DNA of 64,000 bases, taken from the NCBI GenBank assembly GCA_963720735.1, contig CAVRGL010000001.1:806001-870000 (forward strand), in the 5' to 3' direction. The stretch is from JBBRHQ01 sp963720735. Its GTDB lineage: Bacteria; Actinomycetota; Thermoleophilia; Solirubrobacterales; 70-9. Positions within the stretch are counted from its first letter, which is position 1, and every line of letters starts with the position of its first letter. Made by a program: the position numbers and the translations under genes. Positions 26,311 through 35,525 of the stretch are shown in pieces. The notes below the pieces were generated by a model. That model was not told the DNA's origin and did not search any database. It saw only the letters and a program-made list of their open reading frames with translations.

Positions 26311-29022
26311 TCAGGTGTCATCGACCTTCCAGGTGCTCGGCCAGGGACGGCGCGGTGGCGCCTCCTCGACGCGGACTCTCGCGTCGACCGCCAGCGCACC
26401 CGTCGGCCCCGCCATCACCGGGTTGAGATCGAGCTCGACGATCTCGTGGTGAGCGTCGACCATGGCGCCGATCCGGAGCAGGACCCCCTGAAGCGCCTCG
26501 AGATCGGCCTCGGGCGCTCCGCGGAAGCCGGTCAGCAGCGGGTAGATCGGGAGCGAGCGGATCGTCTCGGCCGCTTCGCGGAGGGTCAGCGGGCAGATTC
26601 TCACGCTGACGTCCTTATGCAGCTCGGCCTGGATCCCACCCGCGCCGCAGGCGAGCACCGGTCCGAATACGGGATCGCTGACCACGCCGACCAACAGCTC
26701 TGTGCCGACCTCGACCATGCTCTGGACGATGAAGCTCTGCCGCTCGACCCCGGCAGCGCTGAGCGCCTCGTCCATCTCCACCGCTGCCCATGAGACCTCG
26801 GCCGCGCCTTCGAGCCCCACCCGAACCGCGTCGATATCGGTCTTGTGCACGATCGCTGGACCGGCTGCCTTGAGCGCCACGCGACCCCCCAGATCATCCG
26901 CGGCGTGACCGGCGGCGACCGGGTCGGTGACCGAGCGCCATTCGGGCATCGACACGCCGTAACAGCCCAGCAACTCGGTGATCTCCTCGAGGGCGAGCCA
27001 TCCCGCGCCGCGGGCTAGGGCCTTGGCGATCACCGCTACGGCGCGGTCGGCGTCGGCGTCGGCTATCTCGGCCGGTTCCTCGCGGGGCCGTGCGCGCCAT
27101 TCGACATGGCGCATCACCCGACCCAGGGTCCGGGCGGCGTCCTCGGGATAGAGGTGCGCGGGCACGCCCCCGGCCGCGGCCATCGTCGCGTGATCGCGTC
27201 CCGAGATGAAGACCCCCTGCACCGGAATCTCCCGAGGGAGGTCCGCGCAGGCAGCTCGCACCGCTTCGGCGACCTCCTCGGCACGCGTCAGCAGGGGCCG
27301 GATGAAGATCGCGATCAGGGCATCGATTCCCTCCCACTCGGCGAGCGTCGTGATCGTTCTCCGGTACTGCTCGGCACTTGCCGTCGCGATCATGTCGACC
27401 GGGTTGGCGAGCGAGGCCTCGGGCGCAAGCCCCTGCGCCAAGGAGGCCTGCACCTGCTCGGGCAGGGTAGGGACCTCGAGGCCGGCCGCCTCGCAGGCGT
27501 CAGCGCACATGATGCCCGGCCCACCGGCATTGGTGACGATCCCCACCCTGCGCCCCGCCGGCAGCGGCTGGTTCGCGAGCAGCGATGCCACATCGAGCAG
27601 CTCCGCGAGGCTGTCGGTGCGGATCACCCCGGCTTGGTCGAAGAGGGCGTCGACCGTCACGTCGGAAGCGGAGACCAGCGCCCCGGTGTGAGATCCGGTC
27701 GCGCGCGCGCCGGATGAGGAGCGGCCGCTCTTGACGACCACGATCGGCTTCTCGCGACCCACCCGCCGCGCCACCTTGGAGAAGCGCCGGGGATTGCTGA
27801 ACGACTCGATGTAGAGCAATGCGACCCCGGTGCTCTCGTCCTCCTCCCAGTACTCGAGCATGTCATTGGCCGTGACGTCGGCGCGGTTGCCGATCGAGGC
27901 GAACGAGGAGACGCCGAGGCTGCGTTCCGCTGCGAGGTCGATGAGCGCCAGGCCGAGGGCACCGCTTTGGGTCACGAAGCCGACGTTCCCGGGCGGCGGC
28001 ATCGCCGGCGCGAAGGTGGCGTTGAGGCTGCTTTCGGGATCCGTGTTGAGGATCCCGAGGCAGTTCGGTCCGATCAAGCGGATCCCCGCCTCACGGCAGA
28101 TCTTCATCAGCTCTCGCTGACGCTCGGCTCCCTCCTTGCCGACCTCGGCGAATCCCGCCGAGATCACGACCATCGCGGGGACGCCCTTCTCGGCGCAATC
28201 GCGGGCCGCATCAGCGACCGCCTCAGCCGGAACGGCGATTACAGCCAGGTCGACCTCGCCGGGGACGGCGGCGATGCTCGGGTAGGCCCGTACCGACTGG
28301 ACCACATCGGCCGAGGGATTGACTGGATAGACGACACCGCCGAACCCTGCCTCGAGCATGTTGTGGAAGATCTCGCCGCCGACGGTTCCGCGCCGGCGCG
28401 ACGCCCCGACCACCGCGACGGCGCGAGGCTCGAGAAAGTGGCTCACGGCGGTGGCTGCGGCAAGCCGGTCTCGCTGCTCGAAGCGCTCCACCGCATTCGC
28501 GGAGAACGAGGTCGGAGCCTCGATCCCGATGGCCCCCGGAACGGGGGACATCTCGACCGGGAACCCACTCTCGCGGAAGACCTCGATCATCCGGTGGTTG
28601 CCCGGCAGGACCTCCGCCTCGAACACCGAGAAGCCATGCTCCGCGGCGACCTCGGCCAGATGGGCGAGGAGGACCGTTCCCAGTCCCCTGCCCTGCAGCT
28701 GGTCGGCGATCGCGAACGCCACCTCGGCGCGACCCGGCCCGGTCTCCACGTAGGTTCCGTGCCCAACCGGGGGCTCGTCCTCGCCTCGGGTGGCGAGAAG
28801 CCCGTAGCGTGATTCATAGTCGACGTCGACGGCGAAGCGCGCGGCCCTTTCCGCGCTCGCCCCGCCGGTGAAGAACCGGAACCCACGTGACTCGGGGCTG
28901 AGAGACTCGAAGAACTCGACCAGACGCCCCTCGTCCTCGGGTCGGACCGGCCGGACGTGCACAGTGGAGCCGTCACGCAGGGCGACGTCGGCTTCCCTGT
29001 GGGCAGGGTAGGCGCCGATCAC
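26311..29022 (-). CDS. GNAT acetyltransferase fused to ADP-forming acyl-CoA synthetase
   Basis: A 903-residue fusion. Residues about 15-170 are a GNAT domain (VRPVRPEDEGRLVEFF; acetyl-CoA loop QGRGLGTVLLAHLAEVA). Then come a CoA-binding Rossmann domain (RAVAVVGASRRRGTVGGEIF), ligase-CoA flavodoxin-like domains (VGFVTQSGALG; VVVKSGRSSSG) and a C-terminal ATP-grasp domain (VALKAAGPAIVHKTD; LLVGVVSDPVFGPVLACG). This is the Pat/AcuA-type protein-lysine acetyltransferase layout with GNAT placed first. The putative phosphohistidine of ADP-forming synthetases survives in TGSHTGALVSA, so synthetase activity may be kept. It probably controls acyl-CoA enzymes. Confidence 0.88.
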   Translation of the reverse strand: MIGAYPAHREADVALRDGSTVHVRPVRPEDEGRLVEFFESLSPESRGFRFFTGGASAERAARFAVDVDYESRYGLLATRGEDEPPVGHGTYVETGPGRAEVAFAIADQLQGRGLGTVLLAHLAEVAAEHGFSVFEAEVLPGNHRMIEVFRESGFPVEMSPVPGAIGIEAPTSFSANAVERFEQRDRLAAATAVSHFLEPRAVAVVGASRRRGTVGGEIFHNMLEAGFGGVVYPVNPSADVVQSVRAYPSIAAVPGEVDLAVIAVPAEAVADAARDCAEKGVPAMVVISAGFAEVGKEGAERQRELMKICREAGIRLIGPNCLGILNTDPESSLNATFAPAMPPPGNVGFVTQSGALGLALIDLAAERSLGVSSFASIGNRADVTANDMLEYWEEDESTGVALLYIESFSNPRRFSKVARRVGREKPIVVVKSGRSSSGARATGSHTGALVSASDVTVDALFDQAGVIRTDSLAELLDVASLLANQPLPAGRRVGIVTNAGGPGIMCADACEAAGLEVPTLPEQVQASLAQGLAPEASLANPVDMIATASAEQYRRTITTLAEWEGIDALIAIFIRPLLTRAEEVAEAVRAACADLPREIPVQGVFISGRDHATMAAAGGVPAHLYPEDAARTLGRVMRHVEWRARPREEPAEIADADADRAVAVIAKALARGAGWLALEEITELLGCYGVSMPEWRSVTDPVAAGHAADDLGGRVALKAAGPAIVHKTDIDAVRVGLEGAAEVSWAAVEMDEALSAAGVERQSFIVQSMVEVGTELLVGVVSDPVFGPVLACGAGGIQAELHKDVSVRICPLTLREAAETIRSLPIYPLLTGFRGAPEADLEALQGVLLRIGAMVDAHHEIVELDLNPVMAGPTGALAVDARVRVEEAPPRRPWPSTWKVDDT

Positions 29023-29031
29023 CAGGCGATC

Positions 29032-30639
29032 CTAGTCGCCCGGAATCGATTTCCGGCCCAGGCCGGCATGCGAGTCGACGAAGGCCTCAACATCGATCGC
29101 CAGCTCCTGCGGCGAAGCCTCGGCGACCAGCTTCGCCCGCGCCTCGGGGGCGACCTCCTCGAGCGACTCGCGCTCGGCGAGCTGGCGACGCAGGACGTCG
29201 GCATCCGCGTCCGAGACCCGCCCGGCGTCGCGCTGGCGTTCGCGCAAGCGCGAGAGCAGCACGTCCGTGGGTGCCTGACACTCGACGAAAAGGAGCGGAA
29301 CCGAGTTCTCTCCGAGGCCCGCCCGGAAGGCGTCGCGCTCCCGGCGGCGGTGAAACGTCGCGTCCACGATCACCCCGCTCGCACTCTCGAGTGCATCCCG
29401 CGAAGCGGCGCCCAGCTCGCGGTAGGTTCGCTCGGTGAACTCCTGCGAGTAGTGGTCGGGTGCGGCGCGGGCCTCGGGGGCGAGGCCTGCGAGGCGCTTG
29501 CGCGTGACGTCGGAGGAGTGGTGCGGCCAGCCGCTGACGGTCGCAAGTTCCTGAGCAAGCGACGTCTTGCCGCTCGCCGCGACGCCGCAGATCACCAACA
29601 AGAGCGGGCCCCGTGCGCGCCACGCGAGCCGGTGACCAAGCCGGAAGAGCTCGCGGGCGCCGGCCTCCTGCGTGACGCGATCGCGACTGCCCTCGGGCAG
29701 CTCGAGGGCCCGCGTCAGGGCAACCTTGGCGCGAACCCAGGCCCTGTAGGAGGCGAAGAACCAGAGCATCGAATCGTCGCCGGGGTCCCCGCCCGCATCC
29801 CGGTAGGTCTCGACCAGAAGAAGCGCGAGATCCTCGGCGCCAAGCGCGACCAGGTCCATGACCAGGAAGGCGAAGTCGGCGGCCACGTCGATCTGGCGCA
29901 GCGAGGGGTCGAACTCGATGCAGTCATAGATGTAGACGCCCTCCTGCTCGGCGACGATGACGTGCTCGGCCCGCAGGTCGCCGTGGCAGTCGCGAACCAG
30001 CCCGCTGCGCGACCTTTGCTCGAGCTCCTCTCGCCGGGCAGCGACAAAAGCACCGGTGAAGTGCTCGGCGGAATCCAGACGGCCCACGCCGAGCAACGAA
30101 GCGCCCGTCTCGCGCAGCGTCGCCAGGTTCTCCTCCAGGGCCGCGATCAGGACCTCGACGCTTCGCTTCGGCTGCTCGGCGTGCGGTGCGTCGGCGTGCA
30201 GGCGCGCCAGGCGCCGCGCGACGGCAAGCACGTGGTTGCGCCCGAGCCTGCCCTCAACGGCGAGGGTGGCCATGCTGCGGGTCTCATCGACCGGTCGCAT
30301 CTCGACCGCGTACTCGGACGCCGTCGGGTCGCCCTCGGATGTCAGGGTCCACCGGCCGCCCGCCCCGGTGATGCCGACCACGCCCAGGTAGATCTGCGGG
30401 GCGAAGCGTCGGTTGAGGCGCACCTCCTCCCGACACATCCGATGGCGCCGCTCGAGGCTGCCGTAGTCGAGAAAGGGCAGCTTCAGCGGCTTCTTCACCT
30501 TGTAGGCGAAATCCCCGGCGAGGAAGACCCAAGAGATGTGCGTCTCGCGCAGCTCAACCGACTCGGGTGCGTGAGGGTAGAAGCCGGGCTCGAGCATCGC
30601 GGCGACAAGCTCCGGGTTTTCGCTGCCTGGGTTCGCCAT
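29032..30639 (-). CDS. Bifunctional aminoglycoside-phosphotransferase-like / P-loop ATPase protein
   Basis: The 535 residues combine an N-terminal kinase-like domain (VKKPLKLPFLDYGSLERR; catalytic loop DCHGDLRAEHVIV; metal site YDCIEFDP) with a C-terminal P-loop kinase (ICGVAASGKTSLAQEL, Walker A). The C-terminal half also has a VIVDATFHRRRERDAF segment, as in gluconate-kinase/Zeta-toxin-like folds. This two-domain architecture (COG2187 plus COG0645) is widespread and uncharacterised; the substrate is unknown. It sits nine bases downstream of the GNAT-synthetase start on the same strand, but as the upstream gene, so the two form an operon. Confidence 0.8.
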   Translation of the reverse strand: MANPGSENPELVAAMLEPGFYPHAPESVELRETHISWVFLAGDFAYKVKKPLKLPFLDYGSLERRHRMCREEVRLNRRFAPQIYLGVVGITGAGGRWTLTSEGDPTASEYAVEMRPVDETRSMATLAVEGRLGRNHVLAVARRLARLHADAPHAEQPKRSVEVLIAALEENLATLRETGASLLGVGRLDSAEHFTGAFVAARREELEQRSRSGLVRDCHGDLRAEHVIVAEQEGVYIYDCIEFDPSLRQIDVAADFAFLVMDLVALGAEDLALLLVETYRDAGGDPGDDSMLWFFASYRAWVRAKVALTRALELPEGSRDRVTQEAGARELFRLGHRLAWRARGPLLLVICGVAASGKTSLAQELATVSGWPHHSSDVTRKRLAGLAPEARAAPDHYSQEFTERTYRELGAASRDALESASGVIVDATFHRRRERDAFRAGLGENSVPLLFVECQAPTDVLLSRLRERQRDAGRVSDADADVLRRQLAERESLEEVAPEARAKLVAEASPQELAIDVEAFVDSHAGLGRKSIPGD

Positions 30640-30687
30640 CTCGCCGGCGATCGTGACATCTAACCCAGCAGGTAGGTCGGCTCGCGA

Positions 30688-30896
30688 CTGCTACCGTTGA
30701 GGGGTCGGGTCGGCCGATTCGCCGCCCGAAAGGCTCCGTATTCCTTTCATTCGCGTGCTGCTAGGCGCCCAGGGGCCCGCTGGATCTTCCCTCAGAGGCC
30801 GAAAAGGAGCCGCACAACATCACTTCACTTGCCGATCTCGGCATCTCCAAGCAGCTGGTCGCGCGCGACGGGCTCCCGGGCCACGGCCCGATATAG
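30688..30896 (+). pseudogene. Decayed duplicate of the DEAD-box helicase leader and gene start
   Basis: Bases 30688-30862 repeat the helicase leader at 24098, including the same -10 (TACCGT, 30692-30697) and the same two-part hairpin (TCGGG 30705-30709/CCCGA 30725-30729; CGGC 30711-30714/GCCG 30721-30724). They also share AAAAGGAG and the ACATCACTTCA start context. The frame from ATC 30819 reads ITSLADLGISKQLVARDGLPGHGPI and then stops. It looks like the helicase N-terminus spliced by deletion to its later RDALSGHD segment. The promoter may now drive the EamA-like gene 11 bases on. Confidence 0.7.
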
Positions 30897-30906
30897 GGAT
30901 CTATCG

Positions 30907-31791
30907 ATGGGGTCAGTCCAAACCGGCATCGCGCTGGCGCTCGTAGCCGCCCTGATGGCGAACCTGGCCAGTCTGCTGAAGCATCGAGGCTGCCAGCGCG
31001 TCGCGCCTGTTCACATCCGGCGGCCGCTGCACAGCGCCCGCGGACTCGCCCGATCGCGCTGGTTCGCGGCGGGCTGGGGACTTGCCGCCGCGGCTTGGCT
31101 GGTCCACGTCGCCGCTCTCACGATGGCGCCGATCTCCCTCGTGCAGGCGGTGCTCGCCGGCGGTGCCGTCACCCTTGCGGTGATGTCGCAGCGACTCTTC
31201 GGCGACCCGGTCGAGCGGCGTCAGTGGCTGGCCCTGTTGCTGGGCGGCGCCGGCCTCGCGTTGCTGGCGGTGACGCTGCCGCACTTCAGCGGCAGCCACT
31301 CCGGGTTCGCCCTGGCCCCGATCCTCGGCTTTGAGGGGGGGCTGTCCCTGTTGGCGATTGCACTGGCGCTCGGACATCGCTCGGAGCGCTTCGCTGAACG
31401 GCGCGGCATCCTCCTGGCCGCCCTCGCAGGCACCCTGTTCGCCCTTGCCGGCGTGGCGATCAAGGGGTTGACCGGAGCCGACGGAGTCGGCGCCCCGGTC
31501 GTTGCCTGCTGGGTGATGGTCATCGTGGTCTGCGGCGCCCTCGCCCAGTACACAGCGGTCGCCGCACTTCAGCGTGGCGGCGCCATCGAGACGATTGGAT
31601 TGATGGGGCTTGTCGCCAACGCGATGCAGATCGCCGGGGGCGTCCTCGTCTTCGGCGACCCCCTATCCGCCGATCCAACCGGCATCGTCCTGCAGGGAAG
31701 CGCCTTCGCGATGGTCTGCCTCTCGGCGCTCCTGCTTCCAACGCAGGCGAGACCAACGACCGGCCCCGCGCCCCGGCTACTCGCACCGTAA
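30907..31791 (+). CDS. EamA/DMT-like multi-spanning membrane protein
   Basis: The 294 residues from ATG 30907 hold about nine or ten hydrophobic helices (ALALVAALMANLASLL; WGLAAAAWLVHVAALTMAP; LALLLGGAGLALLAVTLP; GGVLVFGDPLS before the last helix). The two-half layout and the P-I-S-L-V-Q-A motif resemble the drug/metabolite transporter superfamily and NIPA-like magnesium transporters. The substrate is unknown. It lies directly behind the decayed helicase copy, so transcription may come from that old promoter. Confidence 0.75.
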   Translation: MGSVQTGIALALVAALMANLASLLKHRGCQRVAPVHIRRPLHSARGLARSRWFAAGWGLAAAAWLVHVAALTMAPISLVQAVLAGGAVTLAVMSQRLFGDPVERRQWLALLLGGAGLALLAVTLPHFSGSHSGFALAPILGFEGGLSLLAIALALGHRSERFAERRGILLAALAGTLFALAGVAIKGLTGADGVGAPVVACWVMVIVVCGALAQYTAVAALQRGGAIETIGLMGLVANAMQIAGGVLVFGDPLSADPTGIVLQGSAFAMVCLSALLLPTQARPTTGPAPRLLAP

Positions 31792-31964
31792 GTCTCCGCG
31801 GCAGGCGTCTTTCGCGGGAGAGCGCGGCGGTCACGAGCCGTCCTATCGCCTGGTGGACGCGGGCGAGGCTTCGACGGGAAAACAAGAAGCCGTAGCCGAG
31901 GATCGCTCGGCAGGATTTGCGCGCGCGACTTCGCTGTGCTAAGCCTTCAAGTGGCAAAGGGCAA

Positions 31965-33566
31965 ATGAAGCACGCGGGCTTTATCACGGGCGTATGGAAG
32001 GTCCCTCGGGCGAGTCTGCTGGCGCTCGCACTCGCCCTCGGCGTTTCCCTTGCCTTCACCACGGCCGCGTCGGCCAGGGTCCTGCGCGTCGCCCAGAGCC
32101 ATCCGCCGGGTACCGCTGCCGCACCGTTCCGCTCGATCCAGGCCGCCGTCGACGCCGCTCGGCCCGGCGACTGGATCCTGGTTGCGCCGGGCGACTACCA
32201 CGAGCGCGGCGACTACACCACTCACAAGCCGACCGATCAGGCCGGCGCCGGCGTGCTGATCACGACGCCGAATATCCACCTGCGCGGGCTGGATCGAAAC
32301 GGCGTCGTTGTCGATGGGACCAAGCCGGGCTCGCCGAAGTGCTCGTCGGCGGCCGTGAATCAAGACCTCGGGCCCGGCGGCCTTGGGCGCAACGGGGTCG
32401 AGGTCTTCAAGGCAGACGGCGTCACGGTGGAGAACCTCACCGTCTGCAACTTCCTCGAGGGCAGCGGCGAGGGCGGCAACCAGATCTGGTTCAACGGCGG
32501 TGACGGCAGCGGCCAGATCGGCATGGGACCGTTCCGCGGCGACTTCCTCTCGGCGACCTCGACCTTCTATGGCGGCTCCGACGCCCCCGCCGGCACCTAC
32601 GGGATCTTCACCTCGAACTCGCGGGGCCCGGGAGTGATCGACCACTCCTACGCCAGCAACATGAACGACGCCAGCTACTACATCGGCGCCTGCCCCGATT
32701 GCAATCAGGTGCTGACCCACGCGCACGCCGAGGGAAGCGCGCTTGGCTACTCGGGGACCAACTCCGGCGGCCACCTGGTGATCGAGAACTCCGAATGGGA
32801 CCTAAACAACACCGGCATCGTCACCAACTCGCAGAACAACGACGACGCACCGTCGCCGCAGGTCGGCCTATGCCCCGGAAGCGCAACCCAGTCCTGCACG
32901 ATCTTCCGCAACAACTTCATCCACAACAACAACAACCCCAACGTGCCGATGGCCGGCAGTGCCTCGTTTGGCCCGCCGGGCACCGGCATCGTCGTCTCCG
33001 GGGGGCGCTTCGACACTGTCACCCAAAATCGGATCGCCGACAACGGTGCCTGGGGCATCCTGCTCGCGCCCTTCCCGGATGACACCCCGAACCCGCTCGA
33101 CACCCCGTCGCACTGCCAGGGCGGGATCCTCAACTTCGTCGTCGCCTGCTACTACGACGATTGGGGCAACGAGGTCTCCAACAACTCGCTAAGCGGCAAC
33201 GGGTTCTTCGGCAACCCGACCAACGGCGACCTCGCCGAGATATCCCAACCGCATGATCCCGGCAACTGCTGGCACGGCAACTTCCATCCCGACGCCAGCC
33301 CGGTCACCAGCGCCCCCGCCAACCTCCAGGTCACCCACGCGATCTGCGGCATTCCGAACCAAGGGGCCAGCCTCGCCGACCCGCTGACGGCGCAGGTGAT
33401 CTGCGCGACGCAGGCGTTCGGGCCATGCCCGCCACAACCGGGCATGAGCTATCCGCGCCCGACCAACGTTCAAATGCTGCCCCTGCCGGCGCAGCCTTCA
33501 ATGCCTTCGCCATGCTCCGGAGTCCCGAACACGCCGTGGTGCAAGAACCCGCACGGCGCCGGCTAG
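31965..33566 (+). CDS. Secreted right-handed parallel beta-helix protein
   Basis: ATG 31965 gives 533 residues with a signal peptide (LLALALALGVSLAFTTAASA). PFRSIQAAVDAARPGDWILV is the usual entry to pectin-lyase-like beta-helices, and stacked Asn-rich turns follow (GVTVENLTVCNFLEG; GGHLVIENSEWDLNNTGI; NNFIHNNNNPNVPM; GNEVSNNSLSGNGFFG). Several Cys could form disulfides outside the cell. Similar proteins are polysaccharide lyases or surface structural proteins; no catalytic set can be identified. It is monocistronic and convergent with the amine oxidase. Confidence 0.78.
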   Translation: MKHAGFITGVWKVPRASLLALALALGVSLAFTTAASARVLRVAQSHPPGTAAAPFRSIQAAVDAARPGDWILVAPGDYHERGDYTTHKPTDQAGAGVLITTPNIHLRGLDRNGVVVDGTKPGSPKCSSAAVNQDLGPGGLGRNGVEVFKADGVTVENLTVCNFLEGSGEGGNQIWFNGGDGSGQIGMGPFRGDFLSATSTFYGGSDAPAGTYGIFTSNSRGPGVIDHSYASNMNDASYYIGACPDCNQVLTHAHAEGSALGYSGTNSGGHLVIENSEWDLNNTGIVTNSQNNDDAPSPQVGLCPGSATQSCTIFRNNFIHNNNNPNVPMAGSASFGPPGTGIVVSGGRFDTVTQNRIADNGAWGILLAPFPDDTPNPLDTPSHCQGGILNFVVACYYDDWGNEVSNNSLSGNGFFGNPTNGDLAEISQPHDPGNCWHGNFHPDASPVTSAPANLQVTHAICGIPNQGASLADPLTAQVICATQAFGPCPPQPGMSYPRPTNVQMLPLPAQPSMPSPCSGVPNTPWCKNPHGAG

Positions 33567-33720
33567 CAGCGACGTCTCCCAAGACCTCAGAGATCCGGGT
33601 CCACACCCGACTCTTGCTTCCCTTGCACCCGCGCCCAGTACCCGAAGGCAGCCATCCAACCTCCGCCAGAACCGCGAGGCGGGCGGTACCTCACGGCCGC
33701 GTCCAGTGTCGCGTTGCGTC

Positions 33721-35196
33721 TCACAGCTTGCCTCGCACCTCCTTGGCGACTCGCTCGCCGGAACGCACCGCGCCGTCCATGTAGCCGGCCCAGAAGAACG
33801 AGGTCTCACTGCCGGCCCAATGCACACGCCGGAACGGCGCGCGGATCGCCGGGCCGAAGTCGGAGAGGACGCCGGGGGGAAGAGTCACGGTGGGGCAGCC
33901 GCGGATCCAGGGCTCGTCGGCCGCCGAGTCGTCCTCGATGTAGGAGCGTGGGTGCCGTGCCCGCTCACCGAAATAGGTTGCGAGGTTGTCGAGCACCGCG
34001 GCCCGTCGAGCGCTCGGGGACAGCTTCATCCAGGCGCGGGCGTCGCGGCCGCCGACGAAGCCGAAGAGGACGCCCGGGCGCCCGTCCGGCGGTGAGTTGT
34101 CGAAGGTGGTTCGCGCCGGTCCCGTGTCGGAGACGGCCTGGCCACTGAGTCCGTCGTCGCGCCAGAACGGCCGGTCATAGACGGCTTCCGCCTTGGCCAA
34201 GGTGCCGTGCGGCATGCGCTGGATCAGCTGAGCCCGCGGTCCCGGCAGCGGGGGGTTGAACTCGATCGCCGCCGTCAGCGCCGGCAGAATCGCCACGATC
34301 GCCCGGCGTGCCCGCACCGTGACCCGCTCGGACTCGACCGTGACCCCGTGGCGGTCCTGGATGATGCGCCGGACGGGCGAATCGACGACGACCCGCTTTC
34401 CCAGCTTGGCGGCCATGCGGATCGAGATCAGCTCTGAGCCGCCGACGAAGCGGCTCTCCTGGGCTCCGTTGCCTGTGCTGATCAGGCGCGCAAAGCTACC
34501 GGGCGTGGTCTCGTTGCCCGCGGCCCGCGCGTACCAGAGCGCGTAAAGGAGGGAGAGGTCCCGCGGCTCGGCTCCCCAGATCGCGTTGACGGCGGCCTCG
34601 AAGAGCTTTCGCACATCGGCGGATGGGATATTGGCCCCGATCCACGTATCGAGCGTCTGGGCGTCCCAGTCAGAGGCCTGGGCCGCACGCCATGGCTTCT
34701 TCAGCGGCACTTGGCCAACGAGCGCGTCGAAGCTCTGCAGAGCGGCGAGGGTGTCGCCAAAGAGCGGCTGGTCGGTGGGGATGCCGACGGATGCCGGGTA
34801 GGTCGAGCGCTGACCATTGAGGAAGAGGACGCTCTGGCCCTGGTTATAGGTCTTGAAGGTGCGGATCCCCAACCGGCGGGCGAGGCGAACCACACGGTCC
34901 TGGGTCGGTCCGACATACTCGCCCATCAGCTCGCTGATCTCGCCACCGCCGATCGGGTGGTTCTCGGTCCGCCCACCCACGCGGTCGTCGGCCTCGATCA
35001 CCACTACCGAGTGTCGGGCCCGGGCGAGCGCCCGGGCCGCGGTGAGGCCGGCGAGGCCCCCGCCGACGATCGCAACGTCGGCGCTGCGGGTGCCGCGCTG
35101 CGCCCCCCACGCCGCTCCAGCAGGAAGTGTCGTGGCAACGCCCGCCGCGGTCGCGGTGCCGATCAGCTGTCGCCGGGTAATCGACCGCTTGCTCAT
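33721..35196 (-). CDS. Tat-exported flavin monoamine oxidase
   Basis: The 491 residues begin with a twin-arginine signal (SITRRQLIGTATAAG) followed by the FAD dinucleotide motif ADVAIVGGGLAGLTAARALA and DDRVGGRTENHPIGGG, typical of the amine-oxidase family. The C-terminal FAD motif is RVHWAGSETSFFWAGYMDGAV. Length matches bacterial MAO/L-amino-acid-oxidase-like enzymes, which deaminate amines or amino acids and yield H2O2 outside the membrane. The substrate is not inferable. It converges with the beta-helix gene. Confidence 0.9.
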   Translation of the reverse strand: MSKRSITRRQLIGTATAAGVATTLPAGAAWGAQRGTRSADVAIVGGGLAGLTAARALARARHSVVVIEADDRVGGRTENHPIGGGEISELMGEYVGPTQDRVVRLARRLGIRTFKTYNQGQSVLFLNGQRSTYPASVGIPTDQPLFGDTLAALQSFDALVGQVPLKKPWRAAQASDWDAQTLDTWIGANIPSADVRKLFEAAVNAIWGAEPRDLSLLYALWYARAAGNETTPGSFARLISTGNGAQESRFVGGSELISIRMAAKLGKRVVVDSPVRRIIQDRHGVTVESERVTVRARRAIVAILPALTAAIEFNPPLPGPRAQLIQRMPHGTLAKAEAVYDRPFWRDDGLSGQAVSDTGPARTTFDNSPPDGRPGVLFGFVGGRDARAWMKLSPSARRAAVLDNLATYFGERARHPRSYIEDDSAADEPWIRGCPTVTLPPGVLSDFGPAIRAPFRRVHWAGSETSFFWAGYMDGAVRSGERVAKEVRGKL

Positions 35197-35371
35197 TGTC
35201 GGCTCGCCAGCCTATTTCGCTGATCCGGGACAGGCATCCGTAATCCGCCGCAGGCCAACCGCGAGAAACTCCGACTTTCGCCCGGGCGCTGCGGCCGCGA
35301 GAAAGCGCTGCAGATCAAGCGTTCGAATCCGGGGCACGATTCGTCGCTCGCTGATGCCTCTCACCAAGCAG

Positions 35372-35399
35372 CGGGAAGCCCGCCGCAGCGGGCTTCCCG
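35372..35399. terminator. 12-bp perfect hairpin
   Basis: CGGGAAGCCCGC (35372-35383) pairs exactly with GCGGGCTTCCCG (35388-35399) around a four-base loop. It lacks a T run. It lies directly downstream, in the minus-strand sense, of the tRNA-like 3' end at 35404, the position a tRNA terminator would occupy. Confidence 0.6.
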
Positions 35400-35403
35400 A
35401 TCA

Positions 35404-35525
35404 ATAGCGGGGGCCCGATTCGTCTCTCGCGACCACCCGCGGATCGTCGAGCGGGCACGCCTGACGACCTGACCTCGGGCGTTGCGCAGCGGCCTGAAGT
35501 GAGGAAGACTTGAGCTCAATCAGTC
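35404..35525 (-). repeat. Repeat R1: tRNA-3'-end/recombinase-tail sequence plus 98-bp direct repeat
   Basis: Bases 35428-35525 are identical to 40755-40852. The bases before (35404-35427) correspond to the tRNA-like end of R2 but with the T-loop altered to GATTCGTCTC. Read on the plus strand, 35404-35471 encodes IAGARFVSRDHPRIVERARLTT and a stop, almost the C-terminus of the serine recombinase at 51526. The right end of R1 interrupts the methyltransferase gene. It looks like an attachment-site hybrid left by an integrated element. Confidence 0.65.
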
